64,000 bases of DNA from DATDDB01 sp035260545 (GTDB taxonomy: Bacteria > Pseudomonadota > Gammaproteobacteria > Burkholderiales > Gallionellaceae), in assembly GCA_035260545.1 (NCBI GenBank), contig DATFUZ010000050.1:5912-69911 (forward strand), in the 5' to 3' direction. This document shows, one piece after another, positions 49,038 to 58,576 of the stretch; the stretch's first letter is position 1, and every line of letters starts with the position of its first letter. Below the pieces are notes generated by a model that was not told the DNA's origin, ran no database searches, and worked only from the letters and a program-made list of their open reading frames with translations. The translations under genes were made by a program, and so were the position numbers.

Positions 49038-51098
49038 ATGCTCAGCAAACTCAATCCCACCCAGCGCGAGGCAGTGAAATACCTGGATGGCCCCCTGCTG
49101 GTGCTGGCCGGCGCCGGCAGCGGCAAGACCCGCGTCATCACCCACAAACTGGCCTACCTGATCGAGGAATGCGGCTATGCGCCGCGCAACCTGGCCGCGA
49201 TCACCTTCACCAACAAGGCCGCCACCGAGATGCGCGAACGCGTGGGCAAGCTGCTCTCCGGGCGCAACGCCAAGGGCATGACCATCAGCACCTTTCACGC
49301 GCTGGGCATGCAGATCCTGCGCGAGGAGGCACCCCTGCTGGGCTACAAGAAGCAGTTTTCCATCCTCGACAGCGCGGATACGGCCAAGATCATCAGCGAA
49401 CTGCTGGGCAGCCCGGACAAGGGCGACATCCGCGATGCACAGACCGCCATCTCCAACTGGAAAGCCGCTTTCATTGCACCGGAACAGGCAGCCGAGCAAA
49501 TCGAGCACAAAGAGCAGCAACACCTCGCCCTGCTGTATGGACGCTATCAGGAAACGCTGCGCGCCTACCAGGCGATGGACTTCGACGACCTGATCCGCCT
49601 GCCGGTGGAGCTCTACAACACCCACCCCGAAGCACTGGAGCGCTGGCAGCGGCGGTTCCACTACTTGCTGGTGGACGAGTACCAGGACACCAACGACTGC
49701 CAGTACCAGTTGATGAAACTGCTGGCGGGCCACCGCGCGGCCATCACGGCGGTGGGCGACGACGACCAGGCGATCTATGCCTGGCGCGGCGCCTCCGTAG
49801 CCAACCTGCACAACCTGCGGCAGGACTACCCCAGCCTGCGCGTGATCAAGCTGGAGCAGAACTACCGCTCCTCGCAGCGCATCCTGCATGCGGCCAACCA
49901 CCTGATTCAGAACAACACCAAGCTGTTCGAAAAGAAGCTGTGGAGCGAACATGGGCCGGGCGAGCAGGTGCGCGTGCTGGCCGCCAAGGACGACGAGGAC
50001 GAGGCCGAATCGGTGGTGCTGCGCCTGCTCGCGCACAAGTTCGAGCACGGCGCGAAGTTCTCGGATTACGCCATCCTCTACCGCAGCAACCATCTTTCCC
50101 GCCCGTTCGAGGAGCAGTTGCGCGCGCAGAACGTACCGTATACGGTCAGCGGCGGCACCTCGTTCTTCGATCGCGCGGAGATCAAGGACATCATCGCCTA
50201 CTTCAGGCTGATCGCCAACGAGGACGACGACCCCGCCTTCATCCGTGCGATCACCACGCCAAAGCGCGGAATCGGCAACAGCACCCTGGAAAAGCTCGCC
50301 GCCCACGCCGGAAACCGCAACGTCAGCCTGTTCGAAGCGGCCTTCGAGCCGGCCATGGCGCACCAGCTCAACGCGCGCCAGCACGAGGACCTGCTGACCT
50401 TCTGCAACTTCATCAGCCGCATGCAGGAACGCGCCGAGAAGGACCCCTGCAACGAGGTGATCGCCGACCTTCTGGCCGCCATCGATTATGAAGCCTGGCT
50501 GTTCGACAGCCAGGAGCCGCGCCAGGCCGAGACGCGCTGGAAAAACGTGCAGGATTTCATCGGCTGGATGAACCGCAAGGCCGAGGCCGACGAGAAGAAT
50601 CTGCTCGCCATGACCCAGACCATTGCGCTGATGAACCTCCTGGAATCGCGCGAAAAGGAGACCGACGCGGTCACCCTCTCCACTCTACACGCCGCCAAGG
50701 GCCTGGAATTCGGCCATGTGTTCCTGGTGGGCGTGGAAGAGACCATCCTGCCGCACGAACGCAGCGAAGCGCCGGAGCAAATCGAGGAGGAGCGCCGCCT
50801 GATGTACGTGGGCATCACCCGCGCCGAGCGCACGCTGCAGATCAGCCACTGCACCAAGCGCCGCCGCGGCAAGGAATGGTCCGGCTGCGAACCCAGCCGC
50901 TTCATCGGCGAACTGCCGCAGGAAGACCTGGTGTTCTCCGGCGGGCCTCAGACCGCGCCAGCCGTCACCAAAAAGGAGGGCATGGACAAGCTCGCACGCT
51001 TCAAGGCCATGCTGGGCGGCGGCGCCGATGCGGGCGCACCGGGCGAAGCAGCCTCCTCCGACGGCGGCACCGCAGACAGCGCTCATCCCGCAACGTAA
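49038..51098 (+). CDS. rep: ATP-dependent DNA helicase Rep
   Basis: 686 residues from ATG 49038 (MLSKLNPTQREAVKYLDGPL), matching the usual Rep length of about 670; the longer open frame from 48891 is not supported. Superfamily 1A motifs: Walker A AGAGSGKTRVIT, Walker B LLVDEYQDTN, DDDQAIYAWRGA and STLHAAKGLEF. Rep removes protein roadblocks ahead of replication forks. UvrD is a close relative; the ENYRSS-type motif (EQNYRSSQRILHAAN) and overall style favour Rep. The C-terminal 40 residues are Ala/Gly-rich. Confidence 0.95.
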   Translation: MLSKLNPTQREAVKYLDGPLLVLAGAGSGKTRVITHKLAYLIEECGYAPRNLAAITFTNKAATEMRERVGKLLSGRNAKGMTISTFHALGMQILREEAPLLGYKKQFSILDSADTAKIISELLGSPDKGDIRDAQTAISNWKAAFIAPEQAAEQIEHKEQQHLALLYGRYQETLRAYQAMDFDDLIRLPVELYNTHPEALERWQRRFHYLLVDEYQDTNDCQYQLMKLLAGHRAAITAVGDDDQAIYAWRGASVANLHNLRQDYPSLRVIKLEQNYRSSQRILHAANHLIQNNTKLFEKKLWSEHGPGEQVRVLAAKDDEDEAESVVLRLLAHKFEHGAKFSDYAILYRSNHLSRPFEEQLRAQNVPYTVSGGTSFFDRAEIKDIIAYFRLIANEDDDPAFIRAITTPKRGIGNSTLEKLAAHAGNRNVSLFEAAFEPAMAHQLNARQHEDLLTFCNFISRMQERAEKDPCNEVIADLLAAIDYEAWLFDSQEPRQAETRWKNVQDFIGWMNRKAEADEKNLLAMTQTIALMNLLESREKETDAVTLSTLHAAKGLEFGHVFLVGVEETILPHERSEAPEQIEEERRLMYVGITRAERTLQISHCTKRRRGKEWSGCEPSRFIGELPQEDLVFSGGPQTAPAVTKKEGMDKLARFKAMLGGGADAGAPGEAASSDGGTADSAHPAT

Positions 51099-51150
51099 TA
51101 ATTGCCAGTTGCGCCGTACGGCGTATGTGCGTAGTATTTGCCGTTGCTTC

Positions 51151-51169
51151 GCCGGCGCACAGCGCCGGC
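51151..51169 (+). terminator. Hairpin downstream of rep, possible terminator
   Basis: GCCGGCGC and GCGCCGGC form a perfect 8-bp stem with an ACA loop, 53 bases after the rep stop. No T run follows, so it may be a weak or Rho-assisted terminator, or an RNA-stabilising stem. The remaining 160 bases to the SpoIIM-like gene hold no convincing gene. Confidence 0.45.
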
Positions 51170-51328
51170 ATCGTTACAGGTATGAACGCTTCAGGGAGGA
51201 TGCGTTTGCAGGTAGCAATCCAGAACCATATCCGCGCATTGCCATTCGCGCCGTATGCGGCAATGACCGCGCTCTCCCGCCGTCTGACGCATGTCGCGAC
51301 GGCCGCGCTCAAGGCATACTGAACCCGC

Positions 51329-52363
51329 ATGAAGGAACTGCAATTCGTCGCCCGGCGCGAGCTGGCATGGGCCGCTTGGGAGCGCTGGCTGCGCACGACC
51401 ACGGCCACCGGCAAGCGCAGGAAGACCAGGCCGGCGAAAGCGGCGGACAGCGCCCTCACCGAAACGGAAGCGCAAGCCGACCGCGACCTGCGGGAAAACC
51501 TGCCGCACGCCTTCCGTGCGCTGAGCCACGACCTCGCGCTCGCGCGCGACCGACAATACTCCAGCCTGCTGCAAGACCGCCTGCGCGTGCTGGTCCTGGC
51601 CGCGCACCAGCGCATCTACGGCGCGCGCAAGAAAGAAGGCCTGGCCATTTTCCGCTTCGTGCTGCACGGCTTCCCCGCCCTGGTGCGGCGCGAGCGGCGG
51701 GTGATCGCCCTGGCCGCGGCGCTGCTCCTGATCCCCTTGCTGGCAATGCTGATCGCCCTGCAGTTCTATCCCGACAGCGTCTACCTGATGATGTCGCCCG
51801 ACTCGGTCACCGATGTTGAAAACATGTACGCACCCACGGCAAAGCGCCTGGGCCAGGCCCATGCCGTATCCGGCGAATGGAAGATGTGGGGCCTGTATAT
51901 TGCCAACAACATCGGGCTCGATTTCCAGTGCTTTGCCGGCGGCCTGGCCTTCGGGGTCGGCTCGGTGTTCTTCCTGATCTATAACGGCCTGTTCATCGGC
52001 GCCATAGCAGGTCACCTGACCCAGATTGGCTACATCGAAACCTTCTGGAGCTTCGTCGCCGGGCACAGCGCCTTCGAGATGACCGGCGCCGTGCTTTCCG
52101 GCGCTGCCGGGCTCAAGCTCGCCCAGGCGCTGATCGCGCCCGGCCTGCGCACGCGCCGCGCCGCGCTGGTGGCAAATGCGAAGATCGCCATCCAGCTCCT
52201 GCTGGGCGCAGCCGCGCTCACTTTCTTTGCCGCGTTCATCGAAGCCTTCTGGTCGGCGGAACGCCTGTTCCCGGCGCACCTCAAGTACGGCGTGGGCATC
52301 GCCATGTGGTGCATTACGCTCGCCTATCTGGTGTTCGCCGGAAAGGAACGCCATGCGCCTTGA
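51329..52363 (+). CDS. SpoIIM/DUF95-family membrane protein
   Basis: 344 residues. A charged N-terminal domain (about 1-115) precedes about five membrane helices. The DUF95 core is WGLYIANNIGLDFQCFAGGL, VGSVFFLIYNGLFIGAIAGH and WSFVAGHSAFEMTGAVLSGA. Despite the spore-protein name, such genes are common in non-spore-formers next to MoxR/DUF58 genes, where the function is unknown. First gene of a seven-gene plus-strand operon; overlaps the next gene by 11 bases. Confidence 0.92.
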   Translation: MKELQFVARRELAWAAWERWLRTTTATGKRRKTRPAKAADSALTETEAQADRDLRENLPHAFRALSHDLALARDRQYSSLLQDRLRVLVLAAHQRIYGARKKEGLAIFRFVLHGFPALVRRERRVIALAAALLLIPLLAMLIALQFYPDSVYLMMSPDSVTDVENMYAPTAKRLGQAHAVSGEWKMWGLYIANNIGLDFQCFAGGLAFGVGSVFFLIYNGLFIGAIAGHLTQIGYIETFWSFVAGHSAFEMTGAVLSGAAGLKLAQALIAPGLRTRRAALVANAKIAIQLLLGAAALTFFAAFIEAFWSAERLFPAHLKYGVGIAMWCITLAYLVFAGKERHAP

Positions 52364-53108
52364 AGAGATCGGCATCCAGCTGCGGCCACGCAGCGCCTCC
52401 GAGGCGCTGGATCTCGGACGCGTCATGATGCAGGCCTGGTATGGCGGCGCCTGGCGCGCCTGGAGCGTGACCTACCTCGCCATCGGCCTGCCGCTCGCGC
52501 TCATGTTGTGGCATTACGAACTGCTGGCAATTCCGCTGATCTGGTGGCTGAAGCCGTTCTGCGACCGCGCCCTGCTGTTCGCCTACAGCCGCTCGCTGTT
52601 CGGGGAATCCATCTCGCGGCGCGACGTGTGGCGCGCGCTGCCCGGGCTGCTGAAGAATACCGGGCTGTTTTCCGCACTCACCTACCGCCGCTTCGGTCTG
52701 CGGCGCGCCTTCCTCCTGCCGGTGTGGCAACTCGAAGGGCAGCGCGGAAAAGCCGCCCGCCAGCGCTCGCGGGTGCTGTCGTCGCGTGTCGATAACCTGT
52801 CCGTGGGGCTGACGGTGTTCTCACTGGCTATATCGTTCTTCCTTGCGCTGTCGCTGCTGCTTCTGATCGACATGTTCGTTCCGCAAGGCCATCAGGACAT
52901 CGTCAGAATGGACGACTGGCTGGACGGCAATATCACCTCCGCCGGCGCTTTCATCCTGAATCTGGCGATCATGACCGCGGAAAGCATCGTCGAGCCGTTC
53001 TACGTCGCCAGCGGCTTTGCGCTCTATCTCAACCGGCGCAGCGAACTTGAAGGCTGGGACATCGAGCAGGCATTCCGCAAGATGTCGGTGCGAAAGGCAG
53101 CGCAGTAA
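52353..53108 (+). CDS. Membrane protein of the MoxR-DUF58 operon
   Basis: 251 residues from ATG 52353 (MRLEEIGIQLRPRSASEALD). An N-terminal cytoplasmic stretch is followed by about four hydrophobic helices: WRAWSVTYLAIGLPLALMLW, the LLAIPLIWWLKPF region, SVGLTVFSLAISFFLALSLL and the ITSAGAFILNLAIMTAESIV region. It ends in a charged tail. I do not recognise a named enzyme. It is always positioned between SpoIIM-like and DUF4129 genes in such operons, probably as a membrane component with them. Confidence 0.85.
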   Translation: MRLEEIGIQLRPRSASEALDLGRVMMQAWYGGAWRAWSVTYLAIGLPLALMLWHYELLAIPLIWWLKPFCDRALLFAYSRSLFGESISRRDVWRALPGLLKNTGLFSALTYRRFGLRRAFLLPVWQLEGQRGKAARQRSRVLSSRVDNLSVGLTVFSLAISFFLALSLLLLIDMFVPQGHQDIVRMDDWLDGNITSAGAFILNLAIMTAESIVEPFYVASGFALYLNRRSELEGWDIEQAFRKMSVRKAAQ

Positions 53109-53885
53109 ATGAACGCACGTGTGCACCACAGACTGGGCGCCGCCATGCGCGGCCTGGTAATGCTCGCGCTGCTGGCGTGCTGCGGATTCCGGCCCGCCTG
53201 GGCGGCCGATCCGGCGGCGGGCGCGGGGACACAACACGAAAGCCGCGAAAAAGCCACGATACGCGCCGTACTGGCCGACCCCGTGTTCGGCGGCGAGAGG
53301 ACGGAATACGACTGGCGCTACACTAGCGCCACGCCGGACAAAGCGCCGGACGCCGCCGAAACGCCGTCCTGGCTCGACGGCCTGCGCGATGCCATCGAAT
53401 ACCTGTCCAGGGCCCTGCGTCTGCTGGTGTATTTCGCTCTTGCCCTCCTGCTGGCGGTGCTGATCTACCTGACCTACCGCCACCGTGACGCCTGGTTCGG
53501 GCCGCTGAAGGGCCGCACCGCGCCGCCCAGCTTTCTGTTCGGGCTGGATGTGCGGCCCGAGTCGTTGCCGGACGACGTGGCCGCGGCCGCGCTGGCGGAA
53601 CTGAGCCGGGGCAGCGCCAGCGGCGCGCTCAGCCTGCTCTACCGGGCCGCGCTGGTTTCGCTGATCCACCACAGCCAGCTCGATTTCCACGCCGGCCACA
53701 CCGAGGACGACTGCCTGAACCTGGTGCGGGCTGCGGTGGATGCCGGCCGCAGCGGTTATTTCGCCGAACTCATGGATGCCTGGAAACGCACGGCCTACGC
53801 CCATGAGCCGCCGCCGGCGCCGGCGCTGGAATCGCTATGCACGCGCTGGCCGGCGCATTTTTCCCTGGCGGGGGATAATCGATGA
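53109..53885 (+). CDS. DUF4129 membrane protein
   Basis: 258 residues with an N-terminal signal/anchor (about 14-33), a periplasmic segment with EKATIRAVLADPVFGGERTE and a second helix (LRLLVYFALALLLAVLIYLT). The C-terminal cytoplasmic domain has ALAELSRGSASGALSLLYRA and HAGHTEDDCLNLV, the DUF4129 signature. It starts directly at the stop of the preceding gene and overlaps the DUF4350 gene by 4 bases. Function unknown. Confidence 0.88.
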   Translation: MNARVHHRLGAAMRGLVMLALLACCGFRPAWAADPAAGAGTQHESREKATIRAVLADPVFGGERTEYDWRYTSATPDKAPDAAETPSWLDGLRDAIEYLSRALRLLVYFALALLLAVLIYLTYRHRDAWFGPLKGRTAPPSFLFGLDVRPESLPDDVAAAALAELSRGSASGALSLLYRAALVSLIHHSQLDFHAGHTEDDCLNLVRAAVDAGRSGYFAELMDAWKRTAYAHEPPPAPALESLCTRWPAHFSLAGDNR

Positions 53886-55438
53886 GCCGCCGCACCGTCC
53901 TTATTATCGTGCTCGCCGTAAGCCTGCTGGGTGCAGGTGGATGGTGGATTTCCACGCACTTCACGAAGGTCGCGGTCAACCATTACGAGCCGCCGGGACA
54001 GGCCGCGCAGGACAACCGCTACCTCGCGCTGGAGCGCTTCATGTCGCGCATGGGGCGCGGCGTAGCCTCCTCCGGCGACGTGCGCGTGCTGGACACGCTC
54101 AAGCCCGGCGGCGTGCTGATCCTGGACCGTCATCACCGCGCCGCGCTGAGCAAGGATCGGCTGAAGGAACTTTTCGACTGGGTGGGTAAAGGCGGTTATC
54201 TGATCGTCGTGCCCGAGTACAGCGATGAGCCTGATCCCGTGATGTCCTATCTGCACGTGCAGTGGGATGACGGCAGCGATGAAACCTGCGACGACTGCGA
54301 CCTGCCCGCTGTCAAGGGCGCGAAGCCGGCTGCCCCCCATCCGGCCTCCGGCCCGGCCGCTGCGTCACCCCTTGCGGCATCAGCGCCGCCCCCCGCGAAA
54401 CGCCCCATGGCCTCGCCGCTGACGGCAGCCGGCCCTCATCCAGCCTCTTCCCCGGCGGCCGCATCGCCCCTGGTGGCATCGGCGCCGCGCCCGGCAAAAC
54501 GCCCCATGACTTCGCCGCTGACGGCAGGCGCCCCCCGCCCCGCGGTCTCTCCCCTCACGGCATCGTCTCCCGCAGCCGCGGCATCGCCACGGCCCGCCAC
54601 GCCTGAATCCAGGCCGGCCTCTGCGTCAGCCGCCCCGGCAGCGCCCGCCTCGGCGCCGGTAGCGGCACAAGACGGCGCAAGCGACGATGCAGGGGATACC
54701 GGGGATGACAATGCAGACTCTGATGCACCCAAGACCATTTCCGCATTGATCCCCGGCTCGGTGCACCCGCTCGCCATTCGCATGCAGTACGAGGGCCTCA
54801 AGCCCGGCAATATCAAACCGTCGTGGAAGGTGGCGCTGGATGCCAACAGCGACTGGCTGGTCCACTATCGCTACGGGCTCGGCAATGTCAGCCTGGTCGC
54901 CAACCTGGACCACGTAGTGTCCAACGACGCCATAGGCGACTTTGACCACGCGGAATTCTTCTGGAAGCTGCTCCAGCACTTTCAACCCAAGGGACCGGTG
55001 ATCCTGATGACGCGCCTGCCCATTCCCGATCTCTTCGACTGGCTCGTGGGCTCCGCGTGGGCCGCGACCATCAGCGGTCTGGTGCTGATCGGACTGTGGC
55101 TGTGGAGCGTGGCGCCGCGCTTCGGGGGCACCGTGCCCGATGTGCCGCCCTCACGCCGCGAGTTGCGCGAGCACCTCAATGCGATCGGCCGCTTCGTGTG
55201 GCGCAACCAGGGCCTGGGCCGCTGGCTGGAAACGGCACGCGGCGCTTTCCGCGAGCGCCTGCTGATGCGCCACCCCGCCATCGCCGCAATGGACTCGCCG
55301 CGCCAGGCCGCGGCGCTGGCGCAAATGACGGGGCTGGCCGACCAGGCGATACTGACCGCGCTGACAGGCACACCCCGGCATGCCTCCGAATTCACTGCCA
55401 TGCTGCGCACCCTGAAACATCTTAAACATAACCTGTGA
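53882..55438 (+). CDS. DUF4350 membrane protein with a repetitive Ala/Pro linker
   Basis: 518 residues. N-terminal helix (VLIIVLAVSLLGAGGWWIST), a Rossmann-like DUF4350 domain (VRVLDTLKPGGVLILDRHHR; LFDWVGKGGYLIVVPEYSDE), then a long low-complexity section (about 150-275) rich in Ala/Pro/Ser with a 33-residue tandem repeat, more of the DUF4350 domain (about 280-385), a second membrane helix (AWAATISGLVLIGLWLWSV) and a C-terminal cytoplasmic domain. The linker looks like an insertion inside the periplasmic domain. Operon position supports partnership with MoxR and DUF58. Confidence 0.88.
   Translation: MSRRTVLIIVLAVSLLGAGGWWISTHFTKVAVNHYEPPGQAAQDNRYLALERFMSRMGRGVASSGDVRVLDTLKPGGVLILDRHHRAALSKDRLKELFDWVGKGGYLIVVPEYSDEPDPVMSYLHVQWDDGSDETCDDCDLPAVKGAKPAAPHPASGPAAASPLAASAPPPAKRPMASPLTAAGPHPASSPAAASPLVASAPRPAKRPMTSPLTAGAPRPAVSPLTASSPAAAASPRPATPESRPASASAAPAAPASAPVAAQDGASDDAGDTGDDNADSDAPKTISALIPGSVHPLAIRMQYEGLKPGNIKPSWKVALDANSDWLVHYRYGLGNVSLVANLDHVVSNDAIGDFDHAEFFWKLLQHFQPKGPVILMTRLPIPDLFDWLVGSAWAATISGLVLIGLWLWSVAPRFGGTVPDVPPSRRELREHLNAIGRFVWRNQGLGRWLETARGAFRERLLMRHPAIAAMDSPRQAAALAQMTGLADQAILTALTGTPRHASEFTAMLRTLKHLKHNL
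54338..54535 (+). repeat. Two tandem 99-bp repeats inside the DUF4350 gene
   Basis: Copies at 54338-54436 and 54437-54535 encode 33-residue units, each beginning HPAS and containing PAAASPL, then ASAP and PAKRPM and ending SPLTA. The reading frame is kept. The next 60 bases are a degenerate continuation. Such linker repeats often vary in number between strains. Confidence 0.9.
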
Positions 55439-55448
55439 GAAGACAGCC

Positions 55449-56423
55449 ATGAATCTGCCAGACGAAAAATTGCATGAATCCGCCGCCCTGCTGAGCGCGC
55501 TGCGGGGCGAACTTTCCAGGAAGCTGATTGGCCAGGACGATGTGGTCGACCATGTGCTGATCGGCCTGCTGTGCAATGCGCACGTGCTGCTGGAGGGGGT
55601 GCCGGGCCTCGGCAAGACCCTGCTCGCGAAAACGCTGGGCAAGACCTTCGACGGCCAGTTCAAGCGCATCCAGTTCACCCCGGACCTGATGCCCTCGGAC
55701 GTGATCGGCCACACCTTCTTCGACGCGGGCAGGAACGAATTCGTCACCCGCCAGGGACCGGTGTTCGCGCAATTGGTGCTGGCCGACGAAATCAACCGCG
55801 CGCCCGCCAAGACCCAATCGGCATTGCTGGAAGCCATGCAGGAACAGCAGGTGACCCTGGAAGGCCGGCCCATCCCGCTGCCGCGTCCGTTCATGGTGAT
55901 GGCCACGCAAAACCCGGTGGAGCAGGAAGGCACCTACCCGCTGCCGGAGGCGCAGCTCGACCGCTTCCTGCTCAAGATCCGCATCGACTATCCGGAACCG
56001 CATCACGAGATCGAACTCACGCGCCAAGTGACCGAACTCAGATCCGGCGCGACCCTGAGCGTGGATGACGTGCAGACGCTGCTCAAGCCGGAGGCCGTCG
56101 TCGAGTTGCAGCACGCTTCCGCGAACGTCACCGTGGATGAGCGGGTGATGGAATATGCCGTCGCCATCACCCGCGCCACCCGCGACACACCGGGATTTTC
56201 CCGCGGCGCGGGTCCCCGCGGCAGCATTGCACTCGTGCGCGCGGGACGCGCCAAGGCGCTGATGGCCGGCCGCAGCTACGTGGTGCCGGACGACATCAAG
56301 GCCGTGGCCATCCCCGCGCTGCGCCATCGCGTGGCGATCGCCGCCGAAGCGGAGATCGAGGGCCTGTCCGTGGACGGCCTGATCGCCACCCTGCTGGAAA
56401 ACGTGCCCGCGCCGCGCACCTGA
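55449..56423 (+). CDS. MoxR-family AAA+ ATPase
   Basis: 324 residues. Walker A GVPGLGKTLLAKTLG, Walker B LADEINRAPAKTQSALLEAM and sensor 1 VMATQNPVEQEGTYPLPEAQ are intact. MoxR ATPases act as chaperones that remodel or activate partners, often those with VWA or DUF58 domains. The next gene encodes such a DUF58 protein and starts on the last base of the stop (TGATG). Confidence 0.96.
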   Translation: MNLPDEKLHESAALLSALRGELSRKLIGQDDVVDHVLIGLLCNAHVLLEGVPGLGKTLLAKTLGKTFDGQFKRIQFTPDLMPSDVIGHTFFDAGRNEFVTRQGPVFAQLVLADEINRAPAKTQSALLEAMQEQQVTLEGRPIPLPRPFMVMATQNPVEQEGTYPLPEAQLDRFLLKIRIDYPEPHHEIELTRQVTELRSGATLSVDDVQTLLKPEAVVELQHASANVTVDERVMEYAVAITRATRDTPGFSRGAGPRGSIALVRAGRAKALMAGRSYVVPDDIKAVAIPALRHRVAIAAEAEIEGLSVDGLIATLLENVPAPRT

Positions 56424-57748
56424 TGATGCCCGTTCCGCACCGCAACCTGCTGATCATGGCCTGCGCCTGGCTGGGGCTGGGCATCGCCGTGCTCTTCGCC
56501 GGCAAGGTGCTCGTACCTTGGTGGCAGGGCTTCGGGCTGGTCGGCTTTGCCGTTGCGGCGGCGGATATTTTCGCAGGGCGGCGGCAGCGCGGCATGCTGG
56601 AGATCGTGCGTGAACTGCCGCAGGCGCTCGCCGTCGGCGCCAAACAGGAGATAGCCTTCCGCATCAGTTGCCGGGAAAACTGCGACGGCCGCATCAGTGG
56701 CTGGCTCTATGACCGGCACCCGCCCGAATTTCGCGCAGAAGGCCTGCCGCTGGCGTTCGAGGCCACGCCCGGCCGCTGGGTGCGGACGGCTTACCGCTTG
56801 CATGTCCGCGAGCGCGGCTGGTACCGCTTCGAGGGTGTGGATCTCAGACTGCGCTCGCCCTTCGGCCTGTGGCTGATTCCCGAAAAGCTGGCGCTGCAAA
56901 GCGAGGTGCGCGTCTATCCGGACTTCACCACCATCGCGCATTACACCCTGCTCGCCACCGACAACCGGCTTTCGCAGATCGGCCTGCTGCGCCGCCCGCG
57001 CCGCGGGCTGGGGCTGGAATTCCACCAGCTGCGCGATTACCGCCAGGACGACATGCTGCGCCAGATCGACTGGAAGGCCAGCGCGCGCGCCCACCGCCTG
57101 ATCTCCCGCGAATACCAGGACGAGCGCGACCAGCAGGTCGTATTCCTGATGGATTGCGGCGAACGCATGCGCGCCAAGGACGACGACCTTTCCCACTTCG
57201 ACCACACGCTCAATGCGCTGCTGCTGCTGGGCTACGTCGCGCTGCGCCAGGGCGACGCGGTGGGGCTATGCACCTTCGGCCACGACAACCCGCGCTTTGT
57301 CGCGCCGCGCAAGTCGGTGGCCTCGGTCAACATGCTGCTGAATTCGGTCTACGACCTGCAGCCCTCGCTGCAGACCCCGGACTATCTCGTGGCCAGCCAG
57401 TACCTCAGCCAGCGCCTGACCCGGCGCGCGCTGGTGGTGCTGGTCACCAACATCCGCGACGAGGACGACGACACGCTCGCACCCGCCATGCGCCATCTGC
57501 GCAAGAGCCACGCGGTGACCGTGGCCAGCCTGCGCGAACCGGTGCTGGAAACGCTGGAAACCGCGCCGCTGAACGATTTCGACGATGCGCTCACCCATGC
57601 CGCCGCGCTGGAATACGTGAACGACCGCCGCCGCCAAGTGGCGGCGCTGCGCCACAACGGCATCCAGGTGCTGGACACGCGGCTCAAGGACCTGCCCATC
57701 GCCCTCATCAACCACTATTGGGAGCGCAAGCGCGCGGGCGTTTCCTGA
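56423..57748 (+). CDS. DUF58 protein, likely VWA-like partner of MoxR
   Basis: 441 residues. Two membrane helices at the N-terminus (about 8-24 and 30-46), a beta-rich middle and the DUF58 signature GLGLEFHQLRDYRQDDMLRQ followed by IDWKASARAHRLISREYQDE. The C-terminal half resembles a von Willebrand A fold (VVFLMDCGERMRAKDDDLSH, with a DxG rather than DxSxS motif). Probably substrate or effector of the MoxR ATPase. Confidence 0.92.
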   Translation: MMPVPHRNLLIMACAWLGLGIAVLFAGKVLVPWWQGFGLVGFAVAAADIFAGRRQRGMLEIVRELPQALAVGAKQEIAFRISCRENCDGRISGWLYDRHPPEFRAEGLPLAFEATPGRWVRTAYRLHVRERGWYRFEGVDLRLRSPFGLWLIPEKLALQSEVRVYPDFTTIAHYTLLATDNRLSQIGLLRRPRRGLGLEFHQLRDYRQDDMLRQIDWKASARAHRLISREYQDERDQQVVFLMDCGERMRAKDDDLSHFDHTLNALLLLGYVALRQGDAVGLCTFGHDNPRFVAPRKSVASVNMLLNSVYDLQPSLQTPDYLVASQYLSQRLTRRALVVLVTNIRDEDDDTLAPAMRHLRKSHAVTVASLREPVLETLETAPLNDFDDALTHAAALEYVNDRRRQVAALRHNGIQVLDTRLKDLPIALINHYWERKRAGVS

Positions 57749-57772
57749 CCGCGAGCCGACCGGAACAAGACC

Positions 57773-58474
57773 ATGCCCCAACCCGCCAATCTCGACACGT
57801 TACGCCACATCGCCACGCCCGAAGGCTGCGAGATCACCCTGCGCGTGGCCGGCCCCGTTGTCCGCGCAGGCGCCTGGGCCATCGACCTCGCCATCCGCGT
57901 TGCCGCCTGGATCGGCATCCTCACCCTCGCGGCCTACATGGGCTCGTTCGGCGAGGGCGTGTTCCTTGTCAGCGCGTTCCTGCTGGAATGGTTCTATCCC
58001 ATCCTGTTCGAGGTCTTCTGGCAAGGCAAAACGCCGGGCAAGAATATTTTCGGCCTCGCGGTGGTCCATGACGACGGCACACCCGTAGGGTGGCATGCCT
58101 CCTTCATCCGCAACACCCTGCGCGTAATCGACTTCTTTCCGCTGATGTATGCGACAGGCTTCATCGCCCTGCTGCTCAACCGCGACGGCAAGCGCCTGGG
58201 CGATCTGGTAGCGGGAACCGTGGTGGCCTACGTCGAAAAGGACAAACGCAATGTCGCGGCCAGGGACAGCGAAGGCGCCGAGCCGCCGCCCTTTCCGCTC
58301 ACCGTGGACGAGCAGCGCGCGCTCATCGAATTCCGCAACCGGGCGCGCACACTCACCCGCGAACGCGCCGGCGAACTCGCCTATGCCGCCGAACCGCTGG
58401 CCCGGGGACTCACGCCAGATGCCGCGCGCTCGCACCTGATACGCATCGCCAACTACCTGCTGGGCGAGCGCTGA
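57773..58474 (+). CDS. RDD-family membrane protein 1
   Basis: 233 residues. A short cytoplasmic start is followed by three hydrophobic helices; RDD family marks are VVRAGAWAIDLAIRVAAWIG, FWQGKTPGKNIFGLAVVHDD and NRDGKRLGDLVAGTVVAYV. The C-terminal third is cytoplasmic and helical. RDD proteins have been linked to ion or solute transport in few cases. Sixth gene of the operon. Confidence 0.9.
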   Translation: MPQPANLDTLRHIATPEGCEITLRVAGPVVRAGAWAIDLAIRVAAWIGILTLAAYMGSFGEGVFLVSAFLLEWFYPILFEVFWQGKTPGKNIFGLAVVHDDGTPVGWHASFIRNTLRVIDFFPLMYATGFIALLLNRDGKRLGDLVAGTVVAYVEKDKRNVAARDSEGAEPPPFPLTVDEQRALIEFRNRARTLTRERAGELAYAAEPLARGLTPDAARSHLIRIANYLLGER

Positions 58475-58576
58475 AGCCATTGCGCGCCTGCAACAGCGGA
58501 GGGCAGCCGTTTTGCCGCGCACTGCGGACCATTGTATGCTTGAGCCATTCAGCCACGCCGGACCAGACAAATCGAG

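Noticed and set aside
51182..51322. 46-codon plus-strand frame after rep
   Set aside because: No ribosome site at suitable spacing and the chain lacks a helix or motif pattern; likely spacer before the SpoIIM-like gene.
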